A stretch of 64,000 bases of DNA from Minicystis rosea (GCA_001931535.1 CP016211.1:11826377-11890376), one strand, 5' to 3'. Shown: positions 1 to 8,658, counted from the first letter of the stretch. The notes: generated from the sequence alone by a model not told the origin. Program-made: numbers and translations.

Positions 1-121
1 TCGGCCGGAAGAGTGCCTTTCATTCCAAGCACATGACCCACATCGGCGGCCCGGTCGCCCCGCTCTGGGCCACGAATGCTGTTGATCGGCCCCGCCGGCG
101 TCTGTTAGCCATCCATTGAAC

Positions 122-133
122 GAACGATCGTTC
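122..133. promoter_or_regulatory. Palindromic operator overlapping the tetR start region
   Basis: The 12 bp GAACGATCGTTC form a perfect palindrome, and the flanks keep partial symmetry (TGAACGAA on the left, TTCATTGG on the right). It ends 9 bases before the ATG at 143. Short palindromes of this kind next to a tetR gene are the usual autoregulatory operators of the family. Its position argues against translation starting at the upstream TTG (116), which would put the operator inside the coding sequence. Confidence 0.6.
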
Positions 134-142
134 ATTGGAATC

Positions 143-805
143 ATGAGCGCCATGCAACAGCCACGCATGCGGTCGGGAAAGGCCATCCTCCCTCCGTCAG
201 CGGTGCCCGACGGCACGCGGCGGCGGATCTTGTCGGTGGCTTTGCAGCTCTTCGCGAACGAGGGCTTCCACGGCACGTCCATTCGCGACATCGTCAAGGT
301 GTTGGAGCTGCAGCCGAGCGCGGTCTATGCGCACTTCCCCTCCAAGGAGCACATCCTCTCGGAGCTGGTTCGCCTCGGCCACGAAGTGCTGGAGCTGGCG
401 TTGGAGGCGGCGCTTCGCGAAGCGGGCAGCGATCCCATCGAGCGGGTGCGCGCCCTCGTCCGCACCCACGCCGTCCTTCACGCGACGTATCCGCACCTCG
501 CGGTGGTGGTCAACGAGGAGATCCGTTTCCTCACCCGTGAGCTCGCCGCGCCCGCGCTCGCGCTCCGCGCCCAATCGGCGAGCCTGCTCCGGCAGGTGGT
601 GGAAGCGGGAATCGCGGCAGGCACGTTCTCGCCTCCCGACACCGCGGCGACCGCAGCGGCCATCTCCGCCATGGGGGTGCGCATCCCTTATTGGTACGAC
701 GCGACACCCGGCCTCGACATCGAAGCTTTGGCCGAAACCCACGTGGAGCTGGCCCTGCGCATGCTCGGCGCAGCGAAGCCGAAGAAGCCTCCCCGTCGCG
801 CGTGA
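143..805 (+). CDS. TetR/AcrR family transcriptional regulator
   Basis: A 220-residue DNA-binding repressor. The N-terminal helix-turn-helix is clear: RRRILSVALQLFANEGFHGTSI leads into the recognition helix with AVYAHFPSKEHI, the typical TetR signature around residues 30-75. The C-terminal ligand domain is divergent, as usual. The ATG at 143 is preferred over the TTG at 116 because a palindromic operator lies between them; ATG 152 is also possible. It is followed 61 bp downstream by a hydrolase and a secreted esterase on the same strand, so it probably represses itself and that operon in response to an ester or hydrophobic substrate (inference). Confidence 0.88.
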   Translation: MSAMQQPRMRSGKAILPPSAVPDGTRRRILSVALQLFANEGFHGTSIRDIVKVLELQPSAVYAHFPSKEHILSELVRLGHEVLELALEAALREAGSDPIERVRALVRTHAVLHATYPHLAVVVNEEIRFLTRELAAPALALRAQSASLLRQVVEAGIAAGTFSPPDTAATAAAISAMGVRIPYWYDATPGLDIEALAETHVELALRMLGAAKPKKPPRRA

Positions 806-866
806 CGCGCGGCCCATCTCCCCGCGATCTCCGGCGTGGCGCCGAGATCGAAAGCGAACGAAGACG

Positions 867-1706
867 ATGCCTCACGTACTGGTCGACGGGTGCGAGATTC
901 ATTATGAGGTCGAGGGCAACGGGGAGCCCGTGCTGCTCCTCCACGGCCTTGGATCGAGCCTGCTCGATTGGGAGCCGCAGGTGGCCGCGCTTGCTCGTCG
1001 ATACACGGTCATCACCCTCGATTTTCGCGGACACGGCCGCTCCGGCAAGCCGCCCGGCCCCTATCGAATCGACATGTTCGCCGCCGACGTGGTTCACGTG
1101 CTCTCGACGCTCGCGCTCGGTCCAGCGCATGTGGTCGGCTTCTCCATGGGTGGGATGGTCGGCTTCCAGCTCGCCGTCGACGCGCCTGCGCTCGTGCGCT
1201 CCTTGGTCGCCGTCAACTGCGCCCCTTCGTTCGTCCCGGAGACGTGGAAGGAGCGAATGGCCATTCTGGGGCGGCGCATCGCGCTCCGCCTCCTCGGCCT
1301 GCGCCGATTGGCCGGCCTCATCGCCGAAAAGAACCTCCCTCGCCCCGATCAAGAGGCCCTCCGCCGCAAGATCGCGGCGCGCATCGGGCAGAACGACGAG
1401 GTGGCTTATCGCGCCGCCACGATGGCCATCCTCGGGTGGTCCGTCGCCGATCGGCTCGGCGAGATTCGGTGTCCGGTGCTCGTGATGACCGGCGATCAGG
1501 ACTACACGCCCGTCGCGAAGAAGCGTGCTTATGCCGCCCGGCTCGCGCGCGCCCGTGTGGCCGTGGTCGCGGGCTCTCGGCACCTCACGCCCATCGAAAA
1601 GCCCGAAGCGTTCAACGACATCTTGCTCGATTTCCTCGCCGAGCAGCGGGCGGCGCCGGACGCGCCCTCCGCGGTCTCGCCTCGTCACGCAGGAGAAGGC
1701 TCATGA
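867..1706 (+). CDS. Alpha/beta-fold hydrolase
   Basis: A 279-residue cytoplasmic serine hydrolase. It shows the oxyanion segment LLLHGLGSS near residue 25, the strand-turn DFRGHGRSGKP, the nucleophile elbow GFSMGG (Ser about residue 94), a candidate acid in TGDQDYTP and the catalytic His in GSRHLTPIEKP. This is the complete catalytic set of the lipase/esterase/haloperoxidase-like superfamily; the substrate cannot be read from sequence. There is no signal peptide. The ATG at 867 is where family similarity begins. Its stop overlaps the start of the next gene (ATGA), so the two are translationally coupled under the upstream TetR regulator. Confidence 0.9.
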   Translation: MPHVLVDGCEIHYEVEGNGEPVLLLHGLGSSLLDWEPQVAALARRYTVITLDFRGHGRSGKPPGPYRIDMFAADVVHVLSTLALGPAHVVGFSMGGMVGFQLAVDAPALVRSLVAVNCAPSFVPETWKERMAILGRRIALRLLGLRRLAGLIAEKNLPRPDQEALRRKIAARIGQNDEVAYRAATMAILGWSVADRLGEIRCPVLVMTGDQDYTPVAKKRAYAARLARARVAVVAGSRHLTPIEKPEAFNDILLDFLAEQRAAPDAPSAVSPRHAGEGS

Positions 1707-2674
1707 TGAATGGGATGATGCGTTTGGCGAAGACAGCATGTCTCTCTGCGGCCCTCGCAGGGAGCGCTTGCAAACTGCCGGAGGAGAGCCCGCCGGGCAC
1801 GGGCGGCGGCAGCACGGCCACCACGAGCACCGTCGGCACGGGCGGCGCGACGACGAGCAGCGGTGTCGGCGGCGCGACGACGAGCAGCGGAACAGGCGGC
1901 ACGAACGCGGTCGGCTCACGCTGCGCGGCCTCGCCCGAAGAGGTCTATTGCCCGTACGAGGTGCAGAGTCTCCCGGGCAAGCTCGGCATCATGCGTGATG
2001 TCATGTGGCAGGTGCCGCTCGGCACGCCGCCCGCGGCGGGGTGGCCCGTCGTGCTTCTTTTCCAGGGATCGTTCTACGGTCCACCGTTGATGTTCGACGG
2101 GCCCGCCGGCGGACCGCACGGGGTTTATCACCTCGCGCTCACCATCAAAAGCCTGCTCGACGCCGGCTACGCGGTGCTCGCGCCGGCGGCGCACGTGGAA
2201 GGTGGGTTGTTTTGGGACACCAACGTTCCGCCGTGGTCCATCGATTGGACGGATGCGCCGGACAACGTCTTCATGCAAGCCATCTTCGCGGCGATCCCCA
2301 CGGGCAAAATGGGGCCGCTCGACGCTTCACGCCTGTATGCGACCGGCATCTCGAGCGGTGGTTACATGACGAGCCGGATGGCCGTGAGCTACCCCGGCAA
2401 GTTCCGTGCGCTCGCCGTTCACTCGGGCTCTTATGCCACGTGCAGCGGCCCGATTTGCCTCTTGCCCGACACGCTGCCGAGCGATCACCCGCCCACGCTC
2501 TTCCTCCATGGGGAGATCGATCTCGTCGTCCCCATCAACACGATGAAGGCGTACGCCACGCTGCTCCAAACCGAAGGCAAGGAGACGCGCGTCGTCACCA
2601 ATCCGACGGCCGGCCACGAGTGGCTCTCCGTCGGTCCGAAGGAAGTCGTGGCCTGGTTCGACGCGCATCCCTGA
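1703..2674 (+). CDS. Secreted lipoprotein-like esterase (PHB depolymerase/esterase type)
   Basis: A 323-residue exported hydrolase. A hydrophobic signal (residues 7-20) ends at Cys23 in AGSACK, an imperfect lipobox, followed by a Gly/Ser/Thr linker of about 45 residues with TTSSG repeats, the usual lipoprotein tether of this genome. The catalytic part has FQGSFYGPP, the nucleophile motif GISSGGY, an acid in LHGEIDLVVP and the His in AGHEW, the order seen in feruloyl-esterase/PHB-depolymerase-like hydrolases. Starts at ATG 1703 inside the stop of the upstream hydrolase. Probably works with that enzyme on an external ester polymer (inference). Confidence 0.8.
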   Translation: MMNGMMRLAKTACLSAALAGSACKLPEESPPGTGGGSTATTSTVGTGGATTSSGVGGATTSSGTGGTNAVGSRCAASPEEVYCPYEVQSLPGKLGIMRDVMWQVPLGTPPAAGWPVVLLFQGSFYGPPLMFDGPAGGPHGVYHLALTIKSLLDAGYAVLAPAAHVEGGLFWDTNVPPWSIDWTDAPDNVFMQAIFAAIPTGKMGPLDASRLYATGISSGGYMTSRMAVSYPGKFRALAVHSGSYATCSGPICLLPDTLPSDHPPTLFLHGEIDLVVPINTMKAYATLLQTEGKETRVVTNPTAGHEWLSVGPKEVVAWFDAHP

Positions 2675-2690
2675 TGGCGTGAGGAGAGCT

Positions 2691-2718
2691 GCCGCGGGCC
2701 GTCATCCGAGCCCGCGGC
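2691..2718. terminator. Hairpin between convergent genes
   Basis: Nine-base arms GCCGCGGGC and GCCCGCGGC are exact reverse complements around a 10-base loop. It lies between the esterase stop and the convergent SDR stop, where a bidirectional terminator is expected. There is no T tract, which is common in very GC-rich genomes. Confidence 0.55.
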
Positions 2719-2736
2719 GGCGCCGTCGCCGGAGCT

Positions 2737-3453
2737 TCACGAGGTGACGAGCGCGCCGCCGTCGACGACCAGCGACTGCCCCGTGACGTAGCCGCCGCGC
2801 ATGAACCCGAGGTAGTGCTCGGCGATGTCCGCGGGCGTGCCGATGCGGCCGACGGGGAGCTTCGCCGCGGCGTCCGCGAACATCTGCGTGCGCGCCGCCT
2901 CCGGGATGTTCGACCAGAGGCCCGTGTCGACGAAGCCCGGGACGACGATGTTCACGCGGATGGGCGCGAGCTCCACGGCGAGCGCGCGCGTGGTCGCCTC
3001 CATGGCCGCGCAGATCGCGGCGCCCACGACGAAGCCGGGCGGGGAGCGGCGACCGGCGGTCCCGCCGGTGAGCACGATCGATCCATCCCGCGCGAGGTGC
3101 CCGTGCGCTGCTCGGACCGCAGCGAGCGCACCCCAATAGCGCAGCTCGAAGAACGCTCGGGCGCGCGGCAAATCGAGCTCCGCGAGCGGGCTCAAGAGCA
3201 GCTCTTCTCCGGCCGTGTAGACGAGGTGATCGATCGCGCCGAGCTCGTCGAAGAATGCGCGGATCGCATCCTCGGAGCGTAGATCGAGCACGCGCCCCTC
3301 CGCGCCCGAAAGCTTTGCGACCGCTTGATCCACGCGCGTGCGGTTGCTCGATGCGACGATGGCGCGTGCCCCTTCGGCGGCCGCGCGCTCCGCGACGGCG
3401 AAGCCGATCCCCGCCGTTCCACCGAGCACGACGATACGTTTTCCCTTCAGCAT
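2737..3453 (-). CDS. SDR-family protein lacking the catalytic Tyr/Lys
   Basis: A 238-residue Rossmann-fold protein. The cofactor loop GGTAGIG follows the first strand, and the C-terminus (VNIVVPGFVDTG, then GYVTGQSLVVDGGA) is typical of classical short-chain dehydrogenases. The active-site helix, usually YxxxK before AALEALTRALA, reads GFVVGAAICAAMEATTRAL: aligning the helix puts Val where Tyr and Ile where Lys should be. It may therefore be a non-catalytic or atypical SDR. The start at 3453 has a strong AGGAGG site (reverse strand) nine bases upstream; the extra upstream residues are not family-like. It is divergent from a LysR gene that probably controls it. Confidence 0.85.
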   Translation of the reverse strand: MLKGKRIVVLGGTAGIGFAVAERAAAEGARAIVASSNRTRVDQAVAKLSGAEGRVLDLRSEDAIRAFFDELGAIDHLVYTAGEELLLSPLAELDLPRARAFFELRYWGALAAVRAAHGHLARDGSIVLTGGTAGRRSPPGFVVGAAICAAMEATTRALAVELAPIRVNIVVPGFVDTGLWSNIPEAARTQMFADAAAKLPVGRIGTPADIAEHYLGFMRGGYVTGQSLVVDGGALVTS

Positions 3454-3515
3454 GGTGTGGCCTCCTGTGAGCGGCACCATGCGTTCCCATCGAGGTTGCG
3501 GCCAGCGCAGCCTCG

Positions 3516-3543
3516 GCATGCGAAGGATGCTAATTTCGCATGC
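3516..3543. promoter_or_regulatory. LysR operator: perfect 9+9 bp inverted repeat
   Basis: GCATGCGAA (3516-3524) and TTCGCATGC (3535-3543) are exact reverse complements separated by 10 bases, ending three bases before the lysR ATG. It lies in the 93-bp divergent promoter region between the SDR and lysR genes, the classic location of a LysR-type binding site controlling both. Confidence 0.7.
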
Positions 3544-3546
3544 ATC

Positions 3547-4464
3547 ATGAGCACCGATTCACGCCTCCTCGGCGGCCTCGACATCCTCGCGGCGGTGGTC
3601 GAGAGCGGCAGCTTCGTCCGCGCCGGCCGGCGGCTCGGCCTCTCGCAGTCCGGCGTGAGCCGCGCGGTGCTTCGCCTCGAAGAGCGGGTCGGCGTGCGCC
3701 TCTTCGATCGCAACGCGCGCGCCGTGCGCCTGACCGACGAGGGCAAGACGTTTCACGCGCAGGTCGCGCCGCTGCTCCGCGCGCTCGAGGACGCGGTCGA
3801 CGGCGCGTCGGGCGCCGCCACGCGCGTGCGCGGAAAACTGCGCATCAACGCCGATCCGTTCTTCGCGAGCGCCGTCCTCGCCTCGCGCCTGCCCGAGCTC
3901 TTCGCGGCGCATCCCGAGCTCGACCTCGAGATCGTCACGCGCGACTCGGCCGGGAACCTGATCGCGGAGGGCTTCGATCTCGCGCTCCGCTTCGGCGATC
4001 CGGAGGCGACAGGGCTCATCGCCAAGCGCCTCCTCAAGACGCGCATCGTCACCTGCGCCTCACCCGCGTACCTCGAGCGGCACGGGCGCCCTCGCCATCC
4101 GCGCGATCTCGCGAACGGGCATGTGGGCATCCACTTCTACGATCCACGCACGAAGCGCCCCTTCGAGTGGGAGTTTCATCAAGGCAGGAAGCGGATTCGG
4201 AACGTCGAGCTGCAGAGCCGGCTCATGGTGAACGACGGCGCGACCGCGATCGCCGCGTGCGTCGCCGGCGTCGGCATCGCGCAGCCGATGGAGATCGGCG
4301 TGCGCCGGCTGCTCCGCGAAGGGGTGCTCGTCGAGCTCTTCCCGGCGTGGCACGACGAGATGTTTCCGCTGAACGTTCTTTATCCGTCGCGCTTTCTGCC
4401 TTCGGCGAAGGTGCGCGCGTTCGTCGACTTCGTCACGAGCATCGCGCGTGAGGGCGCGCCGTGA
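3547..4464 (+). CDS. LysR family transcriptional regulator
   Basis: A 305-residue regulator of standard LysR length. Residues 8-66 form the winged HTH (LAAVVESGSFVRAGRRLGLS, then SGVSRAVLRLEERVGVRLFDR and LTDEGKTF). From about residue 92 a periplasmic-binding-like effector domain follows, with the typical DLALRFGD and ASPAYLERHGRP segments. It is divergent from the SDR gene and has a palindromic site directly upstream, so it probably controls that gene and itself. The ATG at 3547 is preferred because in-frame upstream sequence would cross the operator and the SDR promoter. Confidence 0.93.
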   Translation: MSTDSRLLGGLDILAAVVESGSFVRAGRRLGLSQSGVSRAVLRLEERVGVRLFDRNARAVRLTDEGKTFHAQVAPLLRALEDAVDGASGAATRVRGKLRINADPFFASAVLASRLPELFAAHPELDLEIVTRDSAGNLIAEGFDLALRFGDPEATGLIAKRLLKTRIVTCASPAYLERHGRPRHPRDLANGHVGIHFYDPRTKRPFEWEFHQGRKRIRNVELQSRLMVNDGATAIAACVAGVGIAQPMEIGVRRLLREGVLVELFPAWHDEMFPLNVLYPSRFLPSAKVRAFVDFVTSIAREGAP

Positions 4465-4474
4465 GAAGCCGGGG

Positions 4475-4508
4475 CCGGCGACGGTTGGGCATCGCGCCTC
4501 GTCGCCGG
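4475..4508. terminator. Hairpin between convergent lysR and amt
   Basis: CCGGCGACG (4475-4483) pairs exactly with CGTCGCCGG (4500-4508) around a 16-base loop, in the 51-bp gap between two convergent genes. Likely bidirectional terminator. Confidence 0.5.
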
Positions 4509-4515
4509 ACGGAGC

Positions 4516-5730
4516 TTACAGCGCGTAGCCCTGCTCGCCGTGCTCGGTGCTGTCGAGACCTTCACGCTCGTCGCTCACGGGGACGCGGAGGCCGACGAGC
4601 TTGTCGATGATCTTGAGGAGCACGAACGTCACCACGACGGAGTAGAGACCGACCACGATCACGCCGACGAGCTGCGGCACCATCTGTCCGATGTTGCCGT
4701 GGATCACGCCGTCGCGGCCGCCGTCGTTGAGGGCTTTGCTGGCGAAGACGCCCGTGAGAATCGCGCCGAGCGCGCCGCCGACGCCGTGCACGCCCCAGGC
4801 ATCGAGGGTGTCGTCGTAACCGAGGCGCTCCTTGGAGACGACGGCGAGGTAGCAGACCGCGCCGGCCGCGAAGCCGATGATCGCCGCGGCCCACGGCGCC
4901 ACGAAGCCGGCCGCGGGCGTGATGCCGACGAGCCCGGCCACGAGGCCCGAAGCCACGCCGAGCGCGGTGGGCTTGCCGCGGTGCTTCCATTCCACGAAGA
5001 GCCACGAGAACGCGCCCGCGCCGGCCGCGACGTGCGTGTTCACGAGCGCGAGCGCCGCGAGCCCATTGGCCCCGAGCGCGCTGCCCGCGTTGAAGCCGAA
5101 CCAGCCGAACCAGAGGATGCCCGCGCCCGTGAGCGTCATCGTGAGGTTGTGCGGCGCGTGTCGCTCGTGCGGATAGCCGGTGCGCTTGCCGAGCACGACG
5201 GCACAGACGAGCGCGGAGATGCCGGCCGCGAGGTGCACCACGGTGCCTCCCGCGAAATCGAGCGCGCCCATCTGCGCGAGCCAACCCCTCTCGGCCCACA
5301 CCCAGTGGGCCACCGGGTCGTAGACGAACGTGGTCCACGTGAGGACGAAGATGACGTACGCCGAGAACTTCATGCGCTCGGCGAACGCGCCGGCGATGAG
5401 GGCCGGCGTGATGACCGCGAACATCATCTGATACGCGGAGAAGGCGAGGTGCGGCACGGTGCCCTTCGCCTGGAAGGCGAGGCCCGAGAGGCCCGCGAAC
5501 TCGAGCCCGCCGATGAGCCCGCCGCGCGAGGCGCCGAAGCATAGCGAGTAGCCGATGATCATCCATTGCAGGGTGACGAGCGGCAGCGCGCTGAACGAAT
5601 GCATGAGCGTGGCCAGCACGTTCTTCCGCCGCACCATGCCGCCGTAGAAGAAGGCGAGCCCCGGCGTCATGAACAGGACCAGCGCGGTGGAGACGAGGAG
5701 CCAAGCCGTGTCTCCGGTGTCGATCTTCAT
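4516..5730 (-). CDS. amt: Ammonium transporter (Amt family)
   Basis: A 404-residue inner-membrane protein with about eleven hydrophobic segments. Amt hallmarks in order: TPGLAFFYGGMVRRKN near the N-terminus, FVYDPVAHWVW, DFAGGTVVHLAAG (with the pore-associated Asp), GWFGFNAGSALGAN, and AWGVHGVGGALGAI with the second conserved pore His. It conducts NH4+/NH3 into the cytoplasm for nitrogen assimilation. No glnK/glnB partner lies next to it, which is unusual because amt is often paired with a PII gene. I start at ATG 5730; a TTG six codons upstream is possible. Confidence 0.95.
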   Translation of the reverse strand: MKIDTGDTAWLLVSTALVLFMTPGLAFFYGGMVRRKNVLATLMHSFSALPLVTLQWMIIGYSLCFGASRGGLIGGLEFAGLSGLAFQAKGTVPHLAFSAYQMMFAVITPALIAGAFAERMKFSAYVIFVLTWTTFVYDPVAHWVWAERGWLAQMGALDFAGGTVVHLAAGISALVCAVVLGKRTGYPHERHAPHNLTMTLTGAGILWFGWFGFNAGSALGANGLAALALVNTHVAAGAGAFSWLFVEWKHRGKPTALGVASGLVAGLVGITPAAGFVAPWAAAIIGFAAGAVCYLAVVSKERLGYDDTLDAWGVHGVGGALGAILTGVFASKALNDGGRDGVIHGNIGQMVPQLVGVIVVGLYSVVVTFVLLKIIDKLVGLRVPVSDEREGLDSTEHGEQGYAL

Positions 5731-5802
5731 GGAGATCCCGGATAGCAAGCGGCCGGTTTCGGCTGTGTTTCGGGCGCTTGTCGCGAAGCGTCAGAGCTCG
5801 CT

Positions 5803-5931
5803 TCAGCCACCGCCGCCCGTGCCGGGCGCACGATAAGAGCCCTGAGGGGCGAGGTGCGCGGTGATGGCAGACTCGATGTCGCGCACGTTCACGGAGAAGC
5901 CGACGCGCGCGTCATGGAAGACGATGCACAA
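5803..5931 (-). CDS. Possible small ORF or gene remnant (low confidence)
   Basis: Between amt and the epimerase gene the minus strand reads CIVFHDARVGFSVNVRDIE and SAITAHLAPQGSYRAPG, ending in four glycines and TGA. This looks more protein-like than the other frames: balanced hydrophobicity and GC-rich third positions. The frame is open upstream only to about 5970, with no ATG; the TTG at 5931 would give 42 residues. It could be a small protein, the tail of a degraded gene, or chance. Confidence 0.25.
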   Translation of the reverse strand: MCIVFHDARVGFSVNVRDIESAITAHLAPQGSYRAPGTGGGG

Positions 5932-5979
5932 GGTGGCCCTGCAGATCGCTTTCGTCTCGTGACGCGAACGCTGCGGCGC

Positions 5980-6951
5980 TCAACCCCTCTTCGCCTCGCG
6001 TGCCACGATCTCTTCGCGATGCTCGCGGTACCACGCGATGGTCTGCGCGAGCCCTTCGTCGAGCGACGTCGTCGCCGTGAAGCCGAAGCGCTCCTTCGCA
6101 CGGGACACGTCGAGCATGCGGCGCGGTTGGCCGTTCGGGCGGGAGGCGTCCCAGCGGATCTGGCCTTTGAAGCCGGTGGCGTGCGCGATCTTCTCGGCGA
6201 GATCGCGCATCGTGATCTCGAAGCCGGCGCCGAGGTTCACCGGATCGGGATCGTCGTAGCGCTCGGCTGCGTCGACGAGGCCACGGGCCGCGTCGGGCGC
6301 GTAGAGGAACTCGCGCGTGGGCGAGCCGTCGCCCCAGAGATCCACGGACTCCGCGCCGGAGGCGGCTGCGTCCACGAACTTGCGGATCATCGCCGGGATG
6401 ACGTGGGAGTCTTCGAGATCGAAGTTGTCGCGCGGGCCGTAGAGGTTCACCGGGAAGACCATGACGAAGTTCGATCCGAACTCCTGCCGGTAGGCCTGCG
6501 CCATCACCAAGAGGGCTTTCTTGGCGACGCCGTAGGGGGCGTTGGTCTCTTCGGGGTAGCCGTTCCAGAGATCGTCTTCACGGAAGGGGACGGGCGCGAA
6601 TTTGGGGTATGCGCAGATGGTGCCCGCGATCACGACCTTCGCGGTACCGGCGCGGCGCGCCTCTTCGAGGACGTTGAGGCCCATGGCCATGTTGTCGTGG
6701 AAGAAGGTGCCGGGCTTGCGCCGGTTGGCGCCGATGCCGCCGACGCGCGCGGCCAGGTGCAGCACCAGATCGGGCCGGGCGTCCGCGAAGAGCGCGCGTG
6801 TCGCGGTGGGGTCGGTGAGATCGTATCGGCTCGAGCGCGGGACGATGATGTCGCCGGCCCCGCGCCGCCGCAGCTCGTCGACGACCTCCGATCCGAGGAA
6901 GCCGGCTCCGCCCGTGACCACGATGCGCAACCCGGAAAGCGTTCGTCCCAT
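5980..6951 (-). CDS. fcl: GDP-L-fucose synthase-like NAD-dependent epimerase/reductase
   Basis: A 323-residue extended SDR. The N-terminal TGGAGFLGSEV is the NADP-binding loop; LHLAARVGGIGANRRKP, TICAYPKFAPVPFRED, the catalytic NAPYGVAKK (Tyr and Lys four apart) and VNLYGPRDNFD match the GDP-fucose synthase (Fcl/WcaG) pattern closely. This enzyme epimerises and reduces GDP-4-keto-6-deoxymannose to GDP-L-fucose for surface polysaccharide. The usual partner gmd is not in the window. ATG 6951 has a GGAGC-type site; an in-frame GTG at 7032 would add 27 unlike residues. Confidence 0.9.
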   Translation of the reverse strand: MGRTLSGLRIVVTGGAGFLGSEVVDELRRRGAGDIIVPRSSRYDLTDPTATRALFADARPDLVLHLAARVGGIGANRRKPGTFFHDNMAMGLNVLEEARRAGTAKVVIAGTICAYPKFAPVPFREDDLWNGYPEETNAPYGVAKKALLVMAQAYRQEFGSNFVMVFPVNLYGPRDNFDLEDSHVIPAMIRKFVDAAASGAESVDLWGDGSPTREFLYAPDAARGLVDAAERYDDPDPVNLGAGFEITMRDLAEKIAHATGFKGQIRWDASRPNGQPRRMLDVSRAKERFGFTATTSLDEGLAQTIAWYREHREEIVAREAKRG

Positions 6952-7028
6952 GCGGTGCTCCGCGGCCTGGATACCACACGGCTCCGAGGGTCGCGACGGC
7001 GAGGCCCGTGGACCGGGCGTGGTTTCGA

Positions 7029-8630
7029 TCACGGACCGGCGATCTGGACGACACCGCCGGACGTTCCCGCCGCGCCCGCGCCGCTCAGCGCCGTGCCGTT
7101 CGGGCCGGCGGCGCCGCCTGCGCCCGGGCTCGGCATCCCGCCCTTGAAGGCGAGGTTGGGCATGCCCTTGGGCGCGAGGCTCGTGTACGCGATGCCGATG
7201 GAGTGACCGCCCTGGCCTCCGCCGCCGGCGCCGCCCTTGCCACCGTTGCCACCATTGCCGCCGCTGCAGCCGCTCGCGGTGCCATTGGCGCCCGGACCGC
7301 CGTTGACCCCGAAGCCGCCGCTACCGCCGTTTTGCCCGGCGCCGCCGTTACCGCCACGGCCGCCGGCGCCGATGTTCAAAGCGACATCGGTGAGCATCAC
7401 GTCGCGCGTGCTCAGGCTCACGACGGTGAGGCTCGATCCGCCGGCGCGACCGCCGCCGCCGCGCGCGCCGCCGCAGCCGCCGGTGCCGCCGCCGCCGCCC
7501 GTGGCGCCGGCGCGGTTGATGGTGGGCGCGCCGGTACATTGCACCAGCGTCTTGCCTTTGGCGGCGCCGCCGCCGCCGCCGCCTTGACCGGGCTTTCCGT
7601 CGTCGCCGGGAGCGCCGTCGCCGCCGCGATATCCATCCTTCGACAACGCGCCTAGACCAATGGCACCTTTGCCGGAGGCACCTTCGTCTCCATCGGCGCC
7701 CGAGCCGCCGACACCGCAGCTCAGCGACGATTGCCCCACACCGCCTTGTCCCGCGTTGGGGTTGCTCGACATCTGCGGTTGCCCATCACCGCCTTCACCG
7801 CCGTCGAGCACGGAGCCGGTGGGCAAGCCTCCATCACCGCCTTTGCCGCCGGTGGAGGTTTGCGCGCCGCAGGCTTTGGCGGCGGTTTCGGGGGCAGGGT
7901 TGGTGGCGCCGCCGGCGCAGATTCCATATCCCGGGTTGCCGGGCATGCCGTCGAGCACGGGATCGTCGTCGAGGTGCGAGCCTGCGTCACCGTCCTTCCC
8001 GTCGCCGGCGGTGAGCGTGGCGCGGGTGATCTCCGCGGCCGTGTCCTCCACGAGCAGCGCAATCGACGAGACGCCCGCGAGCACGCCGTCGGGCGCGGTG
8101 ATGTCGATGTCGGAGAGGACCGTGTGTTTCGTACCGCCGCGGAGGCGCGCGGCAATCTCGCTTCCACCGGCGGCCGCGCCCGCGACCGGGCGCACCAGCG
8201 TGTGTTTGCCCGCGGTCCACTGCCATTCTGCGTCGCAATCGAGCCCGCCGTAAATGGTTACGCCGGAGGGCACGCTGATCGACTCGGCGAACTCCTTGGC
8301 GCACGCATACACGGGCCGATTCGCCTTCTCGGCGGCGTCGATGGCCGCTTGCAGGCTGGTGAAGGGCGCCGCCCGCGAGCCGTCGCCGCCGCTCACCGCC
8401 GCGGGCGCCGCGTACACGCCGCAACCCACTTTGGGCGCGCCGGAAGCGAGCATGGGTGGAATGTCGCACGCGGGATCCGGCGGCGCGTCGACCGGAACGA
8501 CATCGGCATATTCTTGGCAGCTCGCGGTGAGCGTGCAGTCGTCGGCCACGGTGACGCAGCCCGAGGCGTGGACGCCGAAGGCACCCACCGAGAGGACCGA
8601 AGAGAACGCCAGCCAAACCGCTTTGCGCAT
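7029..8630 (-). CDS. Exported glycine-rich repeat protein with DUF1565-like N-terminal part
   Basis: A 533-residue exported protein. A signal segment (residues 4-20) ends near ASGC (Cys about 24), so it may be a lipoprotein although the lipobox is poor. Residues about 75-125 (GSRAAPFTSLQAAIDAAEKA ... PSGVTIYGGLDC) resemble the start of the parallel-beta-helix DUF1565 type found in secreted myxobacterial proteins. The second half is very rich in GG pairs (GGAGGNGG-like triplets with occasional charged residues), reminiscent of PGRS proteins but independent of them. Probably a surface or matrix protein; function unknown. The ATG at 8630 begins the signal sequence. Only 28 bp follow the upstream TPR/PEGA gene, suggesting one operon. 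Confidence 0.8.
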   Translation of the reverse strand: MRKAVWLAFSSVLSVGAFGVHASGCVTVADDCTLTASCQEYADVVPVDAPPDPACDIPPMLASGAPKVGCGVYAAPAAVSGGDGSRAAPFTSLQAAIDAAEKANRPVYACAKEFAESISVPSGVTIYGGLDCDAEWQWTAGKHTLVRPVAGAAAGGSEIAARLRGGTKHTVLSDIDITAPDGVLAGVSSIALLVEDTAAEITRATLTAGDGKDGDAGSHLDDDPVLDGMPGNPGYGICAGGATNPAPETAAKACGAQTSTGGKGGDGGLPTGSVLDGGEGGDGQPQMSSNPNAGQGGVGQSSLSCGVGGSGADGDEGASGKGAIGLGALSKDGYRGGDGAPGDDGKPGQGGGGGGAAKGKTLVQCTGAPTINRAGATGGGGGTGGCGGARGGGGRAGGSSLTVVSLSTRDVMLTDVALNIGAGGRGGNGGAGQNGGSGGFGVNGGPGANGTASGCSGGNGGNGGKGGAGGGGQGGHSIGIAYTSLAPKGMPNLAFKGGMPSPGAGGAAGPNGTALSGAGAAGTSGGVVQIAGP

Positions 8631-8658
8631 GCTCGTACCGTCACCGGACGTGGAGGGC

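Noticed and set aside
7029..8630. Mycobacterial PE-PGRS protein
   Set aside because: There is no PE domain; only the glycine repeats are alike, and the rest of the window is myxobacterial in character.
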